From Opisthorchis felineus (taxonomy: Eukaryota > Platyhelminthes > Trematoda > Opisthorchiida > Opisthorchiidae): a stretch of DNA of 64,000 bases. Under the pieces are notes generated by a model. The model had not been told where the DNA came from. It did not search any database and saw only the letters and a program-made list of their open reading frames with translations. The DNA is taken from assembly GCA_004794785.1 (NCBI GenBank), contig SJOL01005644.1, positions 503,181-567,180 of the forward strand. The letters are read 5' to 3'. The stretch's first letter is position 1; each line of letters opens with the position of its first letter. Positions 33,781-47,300 of this stretch are shown in pieces. The position numbers and the translations under genes were made by a program.

Positions 33781-35203
33781 CCACACAACTGTTTATTAGG
33801 ACGGAAAACGGTATGGGTATTCCATAGTTTGAACAGGTTCACCTGAATGAGCGATATCGTCCCCTTGTGATTCACCAGTGGAGCACGTGACGGCTTCGCC
33901 TACATGTGTTAGCAGGGTGTACCAGTTACGGTGGTCAGGCTTGCCTCCCACAGTTGCCCTTAGTTGATCTGGTTTTCTTAGGCAGCAGGCAGTGTGCTCG
34001 AAGTCAAGTGGACAGAGATAGCAGCCTTTTGATAAGCTGGCAGGACTATCCCCTCACGGCGGTTCGTGCACGACGGCAGATGTGGCTTTTAGGTCCAAAG
34101 CAGTATGCCCACCCAGTGTTCTGGAGACTGAGCCCAACGCTCGGAAATTGTGTGAGCAGGCAAAATGCAGTGGTTGGGTTGTTACTCGTACCCATCATTT
34201 TGCCATCAATTCGGCTTAATTCCCTCTCGTGCCATAGAATATGTCTTTGATTTTTCCATGATTTAATTATCACAGCTGCCCGGACGCTCTGAAAATTGCT
34301 GCTTGTTGAGTTATAAAATGACTGTGTAGTAAGTTACAACACGACTAAGCAGTTGGTATGAAAAATAAATCAATTTTCATAGGTTTTTGCAGATCAACAA
34401 CTGGAGTTGTTCAACTTAAGATAATGCTGATCCACGCGCTCTACACTGTTTTTCTCATGTGATAAGCGCTAATTTCACCTCTAATGCATGGACCCGGTGA
34501 CTATGATCCACAATTCGTACTCATCCTTGTGACTAAGAACCTCTCAACAGGTTGGAGGCATACTTGACACAAGTATTTCATTTGTTGACTAGTAGGTCCG
34601 TTTATTCCTCCGTCCATGGTATTTCCGATCTTCCTCCACACCCAACAGACATTGCTCGCAGTGAACCGACTTAAATGATTGCGAGTTTGAAGTCGAATAT
34701 TTGTTCTTGTTATTGATAAACTTGATTGTCAGCAGGCTGAACTTCATTATCCCGCATTTGGGGGTTTCCGAGAAATTCAAAGGAAATGACTTGTTTCTAA
34801 CGTTGGTAGTTGCAAGCCTGAAGTAAAAATCACGGCATTTTTATTTAACGGTGGAATTCCGGTATATAGAAACGCTCAAGCGTACAACTTTTAGCACATT
34901 AGTTGTTGTTATTCAGTAAAATGGCGGTTCTGGAAATTTCTTGATTGGATGGGGAAGAGTAGCTGAGAGTAGAGAAGGGATATAGCGATTTAATGGCTTT
35001 TGACGAAACAGGCAAGGAACGGAAAGTGACGACAAGCTTTCCTTACAGTCTACATAGAAAGAATTATACACAGGTAAATCCAATTACATATACGCGAAAA
35101 TCACGTGAGAAAATTTAGCAGCCATGAGGGGGGGGGGGCACATTTCATACGGGGTAGATGAGCGGATATAAAAATAAAGTGCATTTTGTTGTTATTAGGG
35201 TTC
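33781..35203. other. 3' flank of the transporter gene
   Basis: No coding motif. It would contain the 3' UTR of the minus-strand gene that ends at 35204. A G10 run lies near 35128-35137. Confidence 0.4.
34840..34845 (-). terminator. possible poly(A) signal
   Basis: AATAAA on the minus strand, about 360 bases after the stop codon of the transporter gene. It is the nearest canonical signal I noticed downstream; it has no other support. Confidence 0.3.
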
Positions 35204-35395
35204 TTAAAGTGTCCGGACTGAACAATTACTATCTTCAGCAACCCAAATTTTGTCACCCACTACAACTGGTTCTTTCGTGTAGGTTTCCGGATCATGGGGG
35301 TCAGCTCCAAACCTTTTCGTTTTGACATACAAATCGCGTTTGACACGAAGGACCACCAGATTTATTATCACAATTGCAGTGAGCACAACCAGCCA
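35204..35395 (-). CDS. transporter exon 12 (TM12, C-terminus), residues 523-585
   Basis: Acceptor tcttcaacttgcag, stop TAA at 35204-35206. Encodes TM12 (W-L-V-V-L-T-A-I-V-I-I-N-L-V-V-L) and a basic then acidic cytoplasmic tail of about 45 residues. Confidence 0.9.
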   Translation of the reverse strand, partial: WLVVLTAIVIINLVVLRVKRDLYVKTKRFGADPHDPETYTKEPVVVGDKIWVAEDSNCSVRTL

Positions 35396-38300
35396 CTGCA
35401 AGTTGAAGAAAGAAAAATTCGTCACAAATGAGTTGATTTCGTCAAGGAAAACATATTAGATTGCTGTAAAATTACCCTAGGCTACCATTCTGGTCACATT
35501 GTTTTGAAACCCACATGAGATGCCAGCCACCGACTTGATAATCTACACAGATGTTATCTTAGGAATAAAGACACAAAAAGAGTGAATCTAAAAAAGACGG
35601 TGATCAGAAATTAGCCATCAAAAGCCACCTTTCCACAACTGTCCTACAAAACACCTTTAATTTTTCGAGTTTGCATGAAACCGATTCTGATATGTTAACC
35701 TCTTTAGTCTCGTGTAGCCCACATTCACCCTAAGAGACAACTAATTGCGTATTTTGTAGTGTTTCATACAAGACACAAATCGGGAAAAGGGCAGCTTGTG
35801 CAAATGTGAGAATCACACAGTTTTCCGGATGGATGGCGCATCAAAATTTATTCCATCGTAATCCCACCGCTAGACCGCTGTCTGTACTTCACAGGTAAAA
35901 TTTTGGTTTTATTTTCGGTTCTTTGCACTTATGACGACTCTTAACAAGGATGAAACGACTGGACACCGGTACTCAGGTTTCCACCATTAGCCGATGTCAG
36001 CTTCAAGGTAGAATCTTCATTTAAAACTTATCAATCACACGATAATGTGGGTTCGGTGTGCTGCATTTAACATGTCATCCATTTATTGGCCATTTAATAG
36101 ACTCAATTTTGACCTCTTTGAAGTGGCTCGGGTGCATTCATTGATGTGCTCTGAAATCTTACGTTGGTGCAAAAAAAATTCTGAAGATCGTCAATGTCAT
36201 GGGAGTATTATACTACTAAGTTTATGCCGGCATCCCTCTTGGATCATTTTCTGCTTAAATGGATAACGAAACTCTACTATTTTAATCGTATTTTTCACCA
36301 TTCATGAGACGTTCTCATTCAGCTGTGACTTCGTACTGCTTAATCCATCGACTATAAAACACTTGATCTTCTCCTAATGGGGTATATTCGGGCGAATCTC
36401 CTTGGGAGTTGAACCGTTTTTTACCCATGTTGCCCTTTTAACCTTTTAAGTCATAACCAACTCTAGGAAGCGATCAGTTTCGCTCAGTCTTTCTAGCTAG
36501 TTTCGTCCACTTTAGCAACACATGGCCCAAAAACATAAAGTCTGTGATTAATTTACCGGTTTGTCGCATCTGCTGTCAGAAGAGAGCCCAATTCGGAGAA
36601 TGGTCAGACCAAGTAATGATGTACAAAGGTGTTCACAGGACGTGCTATGTGAAATGGGTATAAAGAACTCAAAACTACCATCAACTAGAAAAAGCTATGG
36701 ATGATGCAATCGTGGTATACGTCTACACTGATACTGATGCGTCATCTGTGAACTTCGGTTTTTCTTTCTCTGGCTGAAAGACCGATAGTGATCAACCTCA
36801 CTGTGACTAACTGTATCTGTCCAGCCAATCTGTCGTGGGATAAGCATTGAAAGAACCGCTGGGAAGTGAAGAACCGTTTGCTTCATGATCCAAAGCTAAG
36901 CGCATGCTATGCTTTCACTAGAACAAGCGGTTGTTCAACTGGTTCCTGGAACAAGCAGATCGCTAGCAAACTGCCGTCTATAAAGTTCGTGGGTGCACAG
37001 GTTGGGGTCATGTTCATACAAATACGAGCGTCGTTTATATTATTCTCCACCGCAATTCCACTCAAAAATTTCGCTGGCTATCAGCTGCCGTGAAATCTGT
37101 TATTAGGTTATGACCTTTCATACACAGGCTTAACCTGTTTAGCCTAGCAAACCAAAACCCCGTAATAATTGGAAGGTGAATCTTTAGAACACGAACGAAA
37201 AATTCTCATATTCAGTAATGTCGCATAAGGAAAAACAGCAACGTTCACTTGAATAGTCCTTGGCCAGCAGATTGAGTAGTTCTCTCACGAATCAATATTC
37301 CCCGAATCTCTTCCAGATGTTTTCTTGAATTCGAAAACGGATACTGACCTGAGGTTTTGTATTACATGAAACTTCCTGCTGGACATATTTATTTATTTTT
37401 TATATATATATTTTATATTTATTTTTATTTATTTATATTTATATTTATTCAAACCTACCTAAAATATGGTGGTACTATTTGTTACGGTTTGGTTTACTGG
37501 GATACGAGGAGATGAAAAGGCGACATTCACCGCTCTGATCTTATGACAAGTGTAAAATCATGCTGCGTTCCCTCTTAGAACCTGAACAGTAATTCATTTA
37601 GAATGCCTGCTCACTCACAGGATAATACGGGGGTTTTCTATGGAAAACTTGATCATCTTCGTCATCGTTACAGAGTCCTGTGAGCACGACCGCACTGTAC
37701 TGGACCCTTCTGCTAATCAATCGGCTGTTTTGGTATAAATTTTTCATTGTGTTCCAGAACCGCGTGGTATTTTGCCTTGAACTCCATCGTGTAAAACTTG
37801 TGCGAAAGGTTGTAATCGTTCGAATCATACCTCTCAATTATTCTGAGTAAACCACAAATTATCACTGAACACAGTGCGTAGTCTACGAAGTGCTAAGATC
37901 CAGAAAAATCCGGCGTAAAACAAGACTTTTTGGCTACTTACCTCAATCAGTGTAGACGTCGCAGAAGTCCACGTCACTTCATACCAATGTTCAGTGTCAC
38001 GTATATAGTCGTATATCCACCAAACTATCAGGAATACGCAGATACCAGGTACAATCACCCTGAAAAGATAAAGACGGAAAGCTTACATCTATTAACTACT
38101 GAAATTCACATTTGGGTCTTCATTACTCATATTATTTAGTGATTAACTTCAGGAATAATCGGCCTCTAATGCTGGCTTATTTCTGACGCGTTGATGCCCT
38201 AGGTACAAACACTGTACTTGCCAAATTAGTCAAACGAAGATAGTTGGTGGCGAGATAATTACCGTGAGTCTATTCCCTGCACTCACCGAGAATATTCCAC

Positions 38301-41300
38301 AATTTCAATGGAATATTTTCATCCTAGTTTAATTCTTTACTTGTAGCTCATCTGTTTGATTGTGTACTCGTTTTTCTTGTTTTACGATGTTTTTCCTGAA
38401 ACGTTACTCGAAGGGCAACAGAAGTTATAATGGAGTGAGCTCCTTCTTGTTATCTGGGTAATAATTTACAGGTTCCGGTGGGATCAGGCGCACAGAAAGT
38501 GAACAGGTAGCCGAATACTGTGTAGTCTAGAAACAAAAGTGTGCTGTGTAGTGGTTCAGTGCACGGGTTAGCATCCTCATGATTTCCACATGCCGTATTC
38601 CCTCTGTGTAGCGGCCAAGTCTACATCATTCGGAAAACGTTGACAGTGGGCACCATTTTATTCTGAAGCATATAGGGTACAGCCATATGGAATGATGGAG
38701 AAAAGCAAGTCCTCGTTTCAGAGAGGTTTGGTAAACAATCGGTAGATTTATTGCTGGACAAATTTTCGGTTTTGAGAGAAAAGCTTCGTCAGGCGAAGTG
38801 AGTTGATAGGGTTTAAAGGCAGTTAGGGAACCAATCCATGAGGTTTCCCATGACTAACCGATTTGATCAGTGCTGGGTGTCCGTCTAAATTTCCTGTTTG
38901 TTGGTTAGTGAGTGTGACCAACACTTACGATAGATTGGCTAGGGAGGGCTGTCTTCATATTTAAGCTGAATTTTGCGGCCTTGCTTTTCCTGTCTAGAAC
39001 ACCTTAATGGAATATTCCTCCTAGGGGTCGTACACAGGTGAAACGATGAATACCCAATCGGTCACATACGTCTTCCAATTGACTGAAGGGCAACTCGTGT
39101 TTTTGTGTTTGTTTGTATGTATTCAAACAGCTGTTTGTCTGTCACATTAAAGTGGAAGGTGCTGTTTTGTAGGTCTAGCGTATCCATAGTTGTGCTCATT
39201 CGAAGAAGATGCCGCTGGCATCACGATGACGAGAAGAACCCAAGCTACCACGTAAACTGAGGATGTACAGCTTGTCTTGCCATCTGAATCACAATGACTC
39301 ATCCAGACAAAAGCACTGGACAACGTATCGCCACTGATCGATACTTTTCTCGGACAGAAATCATAATCCCTGTTTGGAACGCAAAAATGTGATGTGATTA
39401 CTGAGGCCTGGCTACTAACATATTGTCAGGCCTTTGGGCCTAGGGCTTGTAAAAGTGGCAACATCGGGATGGCGCTCCGCGGTACAGTGCCCGACAGTGT
39501 TTCATCTGTACAGTTTAGAGCCATTATCCGAATTCATTTGCACAATGTCAAATGATCAAAATTAAAGTGGAATTAGATCGCACTTGTTTTTTCGGAGACC
39601 GACCCCAAGACCAAATGGTAAAGACTTGGTGGCATCCGGAAAGGACTTGCCGGTCGACCCCTATTGATGCACTGGACGCCTGCAAACAGTAGATGAAATA
39701 CAAACGGTTTCTTCGTAGTCGAATGTCATACTACGTGCAATTCACTCATGCCGATGTTAATCAGAGGGAAAAAGATCAGTGAAAAAACAAGTAGGGGCTT
39801 GCTGAGCGCCACCAGCCGGCTGCGGCATGATGGCAAAGCAGTGAGAACCAGCATTAGATATTACACACTGAGTTATTTCCACACTGTACCCAAATAAATT
39901 ACCAAAACCGTAAATTACCGTGGGGATTTAAGTGGGAATGGATAGCTAGTTGGTAAAATAGTATTCAGTTGGCCAACGGTCCTCAAGTCGTGGTAGGACA
40001 GTGGAGTCAGATAGGTGTTGATTGGAAGTCGAAACTGACTCATCTCAGGCAACGTACTAATGAATCTTTAGTGGTCTCTAATGAGAAGACTGGACCAAAC
40101 ATTAATACAGACATGGAGACATACCAAGAAGAAGTGATCTGTGCATGTACATGATGGCTTTGGAGATACTTTCTTTCGAAAATCGACTTCGGTCAGAAGT
40201 GGCAAGTTGTTCTGACGTTGGCAGCACTGGACTGGTGCTCTTCAGGGTTAAGTATTCATTTTTCACTGTCCCAAGTGTCACACGTTGGATAACCGATTCA
40301 TTTCAGTACAAACTAAAGTAAAATAGTGGGTGTAGGTACTTTTCACTTCGACTTGAAGACTTCCATATGAAGTCTCACGTCCAATATTTGAGACCTGGCT
40401 ACAGAATTCCGGACTTGTACACAGTGACTGTGTGTTATCCAGACTGAACTCATGCTTTACGCAAGAGTGCTTGTTTTGGTCCAGTCGGTCGATATTCAGG
40501 GAGAATTAATGTCACTGGTCACGCTGTACTGTTTTGGCCGCACGACAAAATTTCGGGAAATATACGGAACCATTCCAGGGGATGATATCTTTTCCCGAAC
40601 CGCGAACTTTATGCACAATGTACGTCATAGCTCTGCAGGTTGTGACACTATTCGGGGAAAAATACTTGCACGAGAATACTAGGAGTGGCTTTCTTTAATA
40701 TACTGCACTTGTGAAGATAGCTATTGAAAGAAAGCATGAAGAACGCCCCGTTCTGGGTGTTAGTTTCCGATGCATAAGAGATGCGGTCGGAATCCGCCCG
40801 CGGACAGTAGGTCCGAGGCCTATGCATTAGTGAATAAGTAAGCAAAACTCACAGAAGTTGACTTTTCCAGTCTCGGCGCACTCCTCGTCGTTCAATCCAT
40901 GTATTTTTGACTTAGTGTGCAATGCCTCACCTTTGTGTCTCACTGACCTTAAACTGCTTTGCATCAGATACTGTTTATGGTGATACTTTGATTTATAATA
41001 ACTGGGAATCCCTGTTTTTAATTCGAAAGTGAACGGGTAATTGACAAGGTTTAGCACCGAAATTACGGTGAGTCGTTAGAGGACCATTGTAGCTTGACTA
41101 CAAAGTGGCTGTCACCTAATTTTCCTCAGATTCTATTAGTCAGAGTACGACATCTCTAGAGGACGAATCATAGGGTCGTGCAGCGCGTTCTGTCAATGCG
41201 TTCGATATAACCTCAGACAAGATATTGCCAAGATACTGCAGAAGGTATAAAACGTCTTTAGCTCACTTAAGTAAGACTTCCAAGCAAGCGTGTTTTTCGC

Positions 41301-44300
41301 TGTCTTTTTCCCTTAAGAGTCCTGTATTCCCGAAAGAATTGAGGGTCTATGTTGCTGCAACCGTCGACTGGCTTTACGTCGATGGTGAAAGTCCATATGA
41401 TCGCACGTACACTTTTATCTCCTCAATTCACTTGTTACCTCACTCCTCCAACAGGGTACAGGTTAATATCGCGATTGACGCATCTTACAAACCAACCATC
41501 CTCTGTTCAACAACTTGCGGTTAAATCAAAGGTCAAGTGAAAGTGATTGGGAGAACTTACGTGATAATCGCCACCCAAATAACGGGGACCGTCCAATCAC
41601 TCATACCGAAGCCATTTATGATGACCCGAAGGAATCGAAGTGGATTGTATGCAACAACCAAAATAGCTAGTATCAATCCAGAAACGATGAGGGCATACCC
41701 CCAAGTGTTGTCCTGTGTTTCGTAGATGATGAGCAATCCGTTCATTGTGTGAAAAATAAATTTGAAAATATAATACAATGTATAAAAATCTTTTCGTTTC
41801 ACGGAGGTCTGGTAAACAATGAGCGGATTTGCTGCTGGGAACGTTTCACTTTTGATACAAAAGTTTCCTCAGGCTAGTTGAATGAGTTGCCAGGTTCGCG
41901 AAGTACACCCATTTGCAAGCCAGTTTGCCTTTCATGGGTGACTCAGCTGAATCTCTCGTTTATGTTATATTGTTCAATTAGATGTCTTGCACCTCATATT
42001 TCAGTTTGTATTTCAGGAACCTCTGACCACACATAAAGGCTAGCATTGACTACCGGGGAGTGAAGAGAGCTAGTGGGTGCGTTTCATTAGGGTCATCAGT
42101 TATTTCCACACAATATCTCTCATTTTGAAGCCACCGAAATCAAAGAAAAATCACCAAATCTGCTCAAGCCCATGCGGTTGCTGTGTACTTAGCCTGTATA
42201 ACTATCGTATGAGTACGGGAAACGTCATTACGCCCAATACAACAGATTAGGAAAAAAGAGGAATCGGAGGGATGGTATATGGGAGGAATGCTAGGGGCGG
42301 GTGTATCAATGTTAAAAAGCACCCGCAACACCAAACAGCACTTCATTCTGTTTATCATTTTACACAAGAGTGTAAAAGGTTTGCTATTTGGAAGCAGTCC
42401 ACTTGCAGAAGGGACCAAAGGTGCAGAGTATAGAAGATTTTGGAAACTTCAGTGGGAAAACTTAGATTGAGGTGTTTTGACCCGCTCGCTACGATCCTAA
42501 ACTCGCTAATAGTAGGAATCCAAGAAACAAGAATTAATTTTGGTAGCTGTTACTAAAGCGGCTGGTTGATGGTTTAGAAACCAGCGTTTGCAAGAATAAA
42601 ATACCTGATTATACTTGGTTAGAAACGGGCGACAGACTGACACTGGACGAGTTCTTCTCAGTAATTATTGGTAGTTTAGGTAAGAGGACACGGGACCACA
42701 GACACACAAAATCCAGCCTATCAGATCACACAATTCGATGAGTGCATTCCAGACTCCCCTAAATGTAGTGTTTTGCTCGCACTGTCATTAGCTTGTCCAT
42801 TCTCAGTGTCTGCTCGGTGCATAACACCACCAAATGGCATGAATTAGCACTTGAATTGATAGCGAAATCAAGAGAGTAGCAGCGCGAAACCGTCCCAGCT
42901 AAAGGTAGGAAGCAGGGAGTTCTCCCACCAGATTATGATTATGTAGATGATCTCAGGAGGAGGAGGAGGGTGGCGCAACTTTCATTCATCACGAGTACGC
43001 GTTTACGTGGTACATATGGTATGTTTAATCTTTCCAAGACTGTTTAAGTCAGATCTTCATGTTCAACATCTATGATGAGGTTGCCAGACTGCTTGTTTTA
43101 CTATTGGGTGAAATAAAATAAGGGGTTTTCTTTATTTGTAATTGCTGGCAGGTTTTCAGTTGTCCTTCGTGTTCCAGCCACTAACCTATATCACCTTGAA
43201 AATTGTCTCGCAGGTTAGTATTTTAGATTTCAACCAGGCTTTGACAGTAATAAGGCGTCCAAACCCATGCTTCTTTGGGATAAAGTATTTGATCACACAC
43301 TAAGCCGAGAAAGCATAACCAATTCTTGCAAAATGGTTAAACCTTACCTGGTTTTCTAGAACCTCCAGCTTGATGGCTGATGGTAGACCAACGGCAAAAC
43401 AGGCAAGCAGGCTACTAGTTACAGCAATCCGATGTGGTACTGAAAAATGCAGTTGTGAAATTCATACTCAAAGTTAGGTGATGATCAAAGTGGAACGACA
43501 ATGATGTCAATAGTACATCACTCTGAACATTGCTACCTCCGCATATGTGATCTATTGCTAAAGAACCTGTGGAATTCAACAAATGTAACAGTATTAACAA
43601 CCGTCTAGCTTATAGAAAACTCTAAAGCTACTGTGAACTTGAGAGCCACAGCACCATGACTGACGTAGCTGCTCACGAGAGAAGGCCCGACGGCAACCAC
43701 CACAAGTCTACCTCCAGAAGGTCAAACAACAGTGACTAACGATGCCGTAAACACAGATACTTACCTCCTATCTCTTTAGCTGCCAATACGTACACCTGGA
43801 TGTTCGCCAGTAGTGAACTGAGACCGGCAAATATAAGACACAGAAAGAAAAGCGCACACAGAACTCGTCCCAGCGTTCCAAAATTCGAGAACAATACAGG
43901 AATCCTGCAACAAACCATAATAAGGTGGTTACTAGCCATTAATTTTCGAAAACTTAAGTCAACAACTTAGAAAATTTTTGGAGAGAACCAATAGATATAC
44001 TGCTGGATAAGTAGTGAAGACAACAACCTTTCCTGTGATTTCAAAAACACCAGACCATTATGTATGAAATATTTGGATTATGTATATATTTATGAACTTA
44101 TACTAAAAGTTTTCACTCATTTACAATGTAAAGTCTAGCTGTTGGGAACCTCAGGACGGACTTACCCAGTATCAAGTATGGATATCCGTCTTGTCCTGTT
44201 TCCACATCCTTCTGGTGAAAACTACACCTTCACAATCAGTTTCACCCGGACCAATCCAAGCAATCGACGAGAAACCAAATTTACGCATAATTTTGTCGCC

Positions 44301-47300
44301 TGTTCCTGCTGTATTGCAGTACACCTTGCCGGGTAATGCGCCTCAACTCAAAATGCACATGTAAGCTGGGTAAATGTGCCAAAAAGTACCCTCAAAGAGA
44401 ACACTTCATCGAGAGAATAGCAATACTGTCCAGTTTGAAAATCCTACCAAGACGTTTCTCAGGGTAGAGGTTCCGACGAAGAGAAGGGATTACTCACCCA
44501 TGTTAAGAAGCATCTTTTGTGTGAAAGCTTAATGCAGGCAAAATCATAGCAGCATTCCACTGCCAGACTAGAGTTGATCCATAGAGAACCGGCTAGTACA
44601 GACCACTAAATCACCGTAAGGTCAAACCCTAGGCGCCTATCCGGTCGGTAGTGCTATGTGCTCAGTGTTCCGCACCGACATCAATCTGTACTTCTAACAC
44701 TACCAAGTCTTCCCAAAGTTTCTTAATTTCGTGCGTTCATAAATCGAGTTGTGTTGCTTCAGGAAGTTGCACGTGGGAAAAATAGCCTATCTCCCTAATT
44801 ACACCTGCGTAGCCTGAGGGTCCCGAGAGACTCCCTGTCCTGGCTCTGAACGGTCTTGTGCTTGATAAAGCTTGAATCTGCAGTGCAACTACACCAGAGC
44901 AAAAAGCAGTAAAAAGTATGCAGCAACGTCTGACCGTTGCTATGCAGTCGAAATTCCCGAAAAACCTGTTAAAGGAGCTATTTCAGGGTAGCACTTCTAC
45001 TTATAGCTGGCTTGCGAGCAAATGTAGCTGTGGTCACGTGGAGCTGTGGCATATGGTGAAAACTGTTATTCAAAGTAAATGCTGCCCAATCAGGAGAAAA
45101 TGCGGTGTTTTGCTTTTTCGGAATAAGCCACATTCTATCTTCATACCACTATAGGACATACGCTATAAGACAGTTGCCTAGTAATGCGACTTGAGAAAGT
45201 TGACATGTGGGAGTCTCGCGGTAGTTCGGTCAAATGGTCTGACTCCGAGTTGACGTAACTGTTACTACGCCCAGTGGATAAAGCGCTTTCATTCGCGAAA
45301 TCAAGCTGCCAGCCCAACCAAAAACTCAGTGGGTTCAGTGGATGCTGGTGCTTTGAGCAGTGAGTCTTTTTTATTCACTTCAATAGAGGAAAGGAGCAGA
45401 ACGTAGATCTTTGTCTTTTGTCAGTCAAATTTACAAAATGCTCTGAATTTGTGGATGAAGTTACAAGAGCAAATGTTAAACCAGGCCAAAAGCACACATC
45501 GGGGTCAAAATATTCATTGCACTACCCTCGCTGAATGTGCTACGAGTTCTATTTCACAAAGTGAGTGAAAAAGGTTGGAATACTGCACTGAAAGAAAGCT
45601 GCTCTTATGCAGTAATTCTTCCACATTCACAGCTGATTTTGGAAGCAGTTTGGATGAAGCTGAGGAACTTGTGGTCTCATCGAACTTGCTGATTGATAGC
45701 CCTTTGCCTGCTTTGGTCTTTTCTTCCTGGAACTTGACAATGGTTGCAACAAAAACCCTCAACACAAGGGTTGATTTTTGCACTCTCATTGCATGCGATT
45801 TTGGTTTTGACAGGAGACTCAAATGAATCAAGCTGAATCTTTCGTTTATGATGGTCTACCTCAGCAAGTTTATGAGTAGTGTGCTACGTTTAGACAATAA
45901 CGAGTAAGTGCCCAGCATGGCCGATGTGGGGAAGCTGTTTGTCAGTTGATAGCCTCGTTCCTACGAGACTATGGATTACGAGAAGGATACTGTTTGCCTG
46001 AACAAAGAGTTTGCATCCGCTCTACAAATTTTCATGATTATAATGCCAGACATGCTTGTATGACAAACTTTTGACGGTACTATTGATAAAGCAAGCAGAT
46101 GTCAACAAGGTATTACCCTGCGTTGGACGATCTTCATTAAGAAACAGACAGAAACTACCTTTCCAGCTATTTTGAGACTGATGATTGGCAGAGATAGGCT
46201 GGGTCAACCTTCGTTAAGATTGCACAGACCAATAGCTACGACAACATAAAGATTTTATGTGCTCCATTGCCCTTGACGGTGCCAGCTGTGTGAAAAGAAG
46301 GCTAAAAATTGTTTCTGGAGGGCGTTTCATTAAGAAATATTTACAAGCGACTAATTTTAAAATAAAACAGCAAGATCAAACCAAGGGTTCTGTCTCCATA
46401 TTTTTGACCCTGTGAAGCATTTTAGTTGGCGAAATGCAAGAAATTCCAAAGAATCGAAACCTTCGAATCGGTCTGCATCTCAACGAAATCCCAATGGTGC
46501 TGCGCAGGAATGGCGAGAAGGAAATCAGCACTTTAAGAAATTATCAGCATGCATGGATAAAACATTTGTGAAGGGTAAAAAGGGTAGTGTCTTACCATGT
46601 GAATGTGAGACCTGTGCTTCCTGGTCCAGACTTCTGCATAATCTGCAAGATAGCTGAGCGTGTCATTGCCCCATCTTCACCAATGAGGGTTGAAAAAACC
46701 GTGGAGAATATCGTTATTGAGGCATATAAGCTGAATGCCGATAAATGGGAGAAGAAACGCGCGAACGTGTAGGTTAGAGACGTCACTCTAGATACTTTCA
46801 GACATACTTGTGTGACTATTAAGGCATTTCGTTAGAATTCTAGAGAATACAAAAGGCATATCATATAGTGAAACTATTTTACATCGGCTTACAATGGATA
46901 AAGTCTAAAATAGCCGCTATAGGGTGTTGTGGCCTTGGGTGTTGGCCTTGACAGAGTTCCAAGTGATTAAATTTTCACGTTTATTCTTCGAGTAAATAGA
47001 AAGAACAGTGTAATCAATCACTATAGATTTTGCTTGGCAGATGTGAGACTCTCCAAGGTCACCAGAAATACTTGTAGAAACAGACCCCGGTTGCAACCGG
47101 GGACAATCAGAACTGGGTACTATCGAGGGTAGTCGACGGGGAGGGATGCAACTTCAGAAGATGCTTTACGGCAATATATGGTAAAAATTGTTTTCTATCT
47201 CCACATTTTTTTCCAAAACGGTTATGGTCTGAAAACAAACTTTGGGTTAAATCATTAAATATAGGTGGGAGACGAGAACACTATCAGTTATATAAATCGC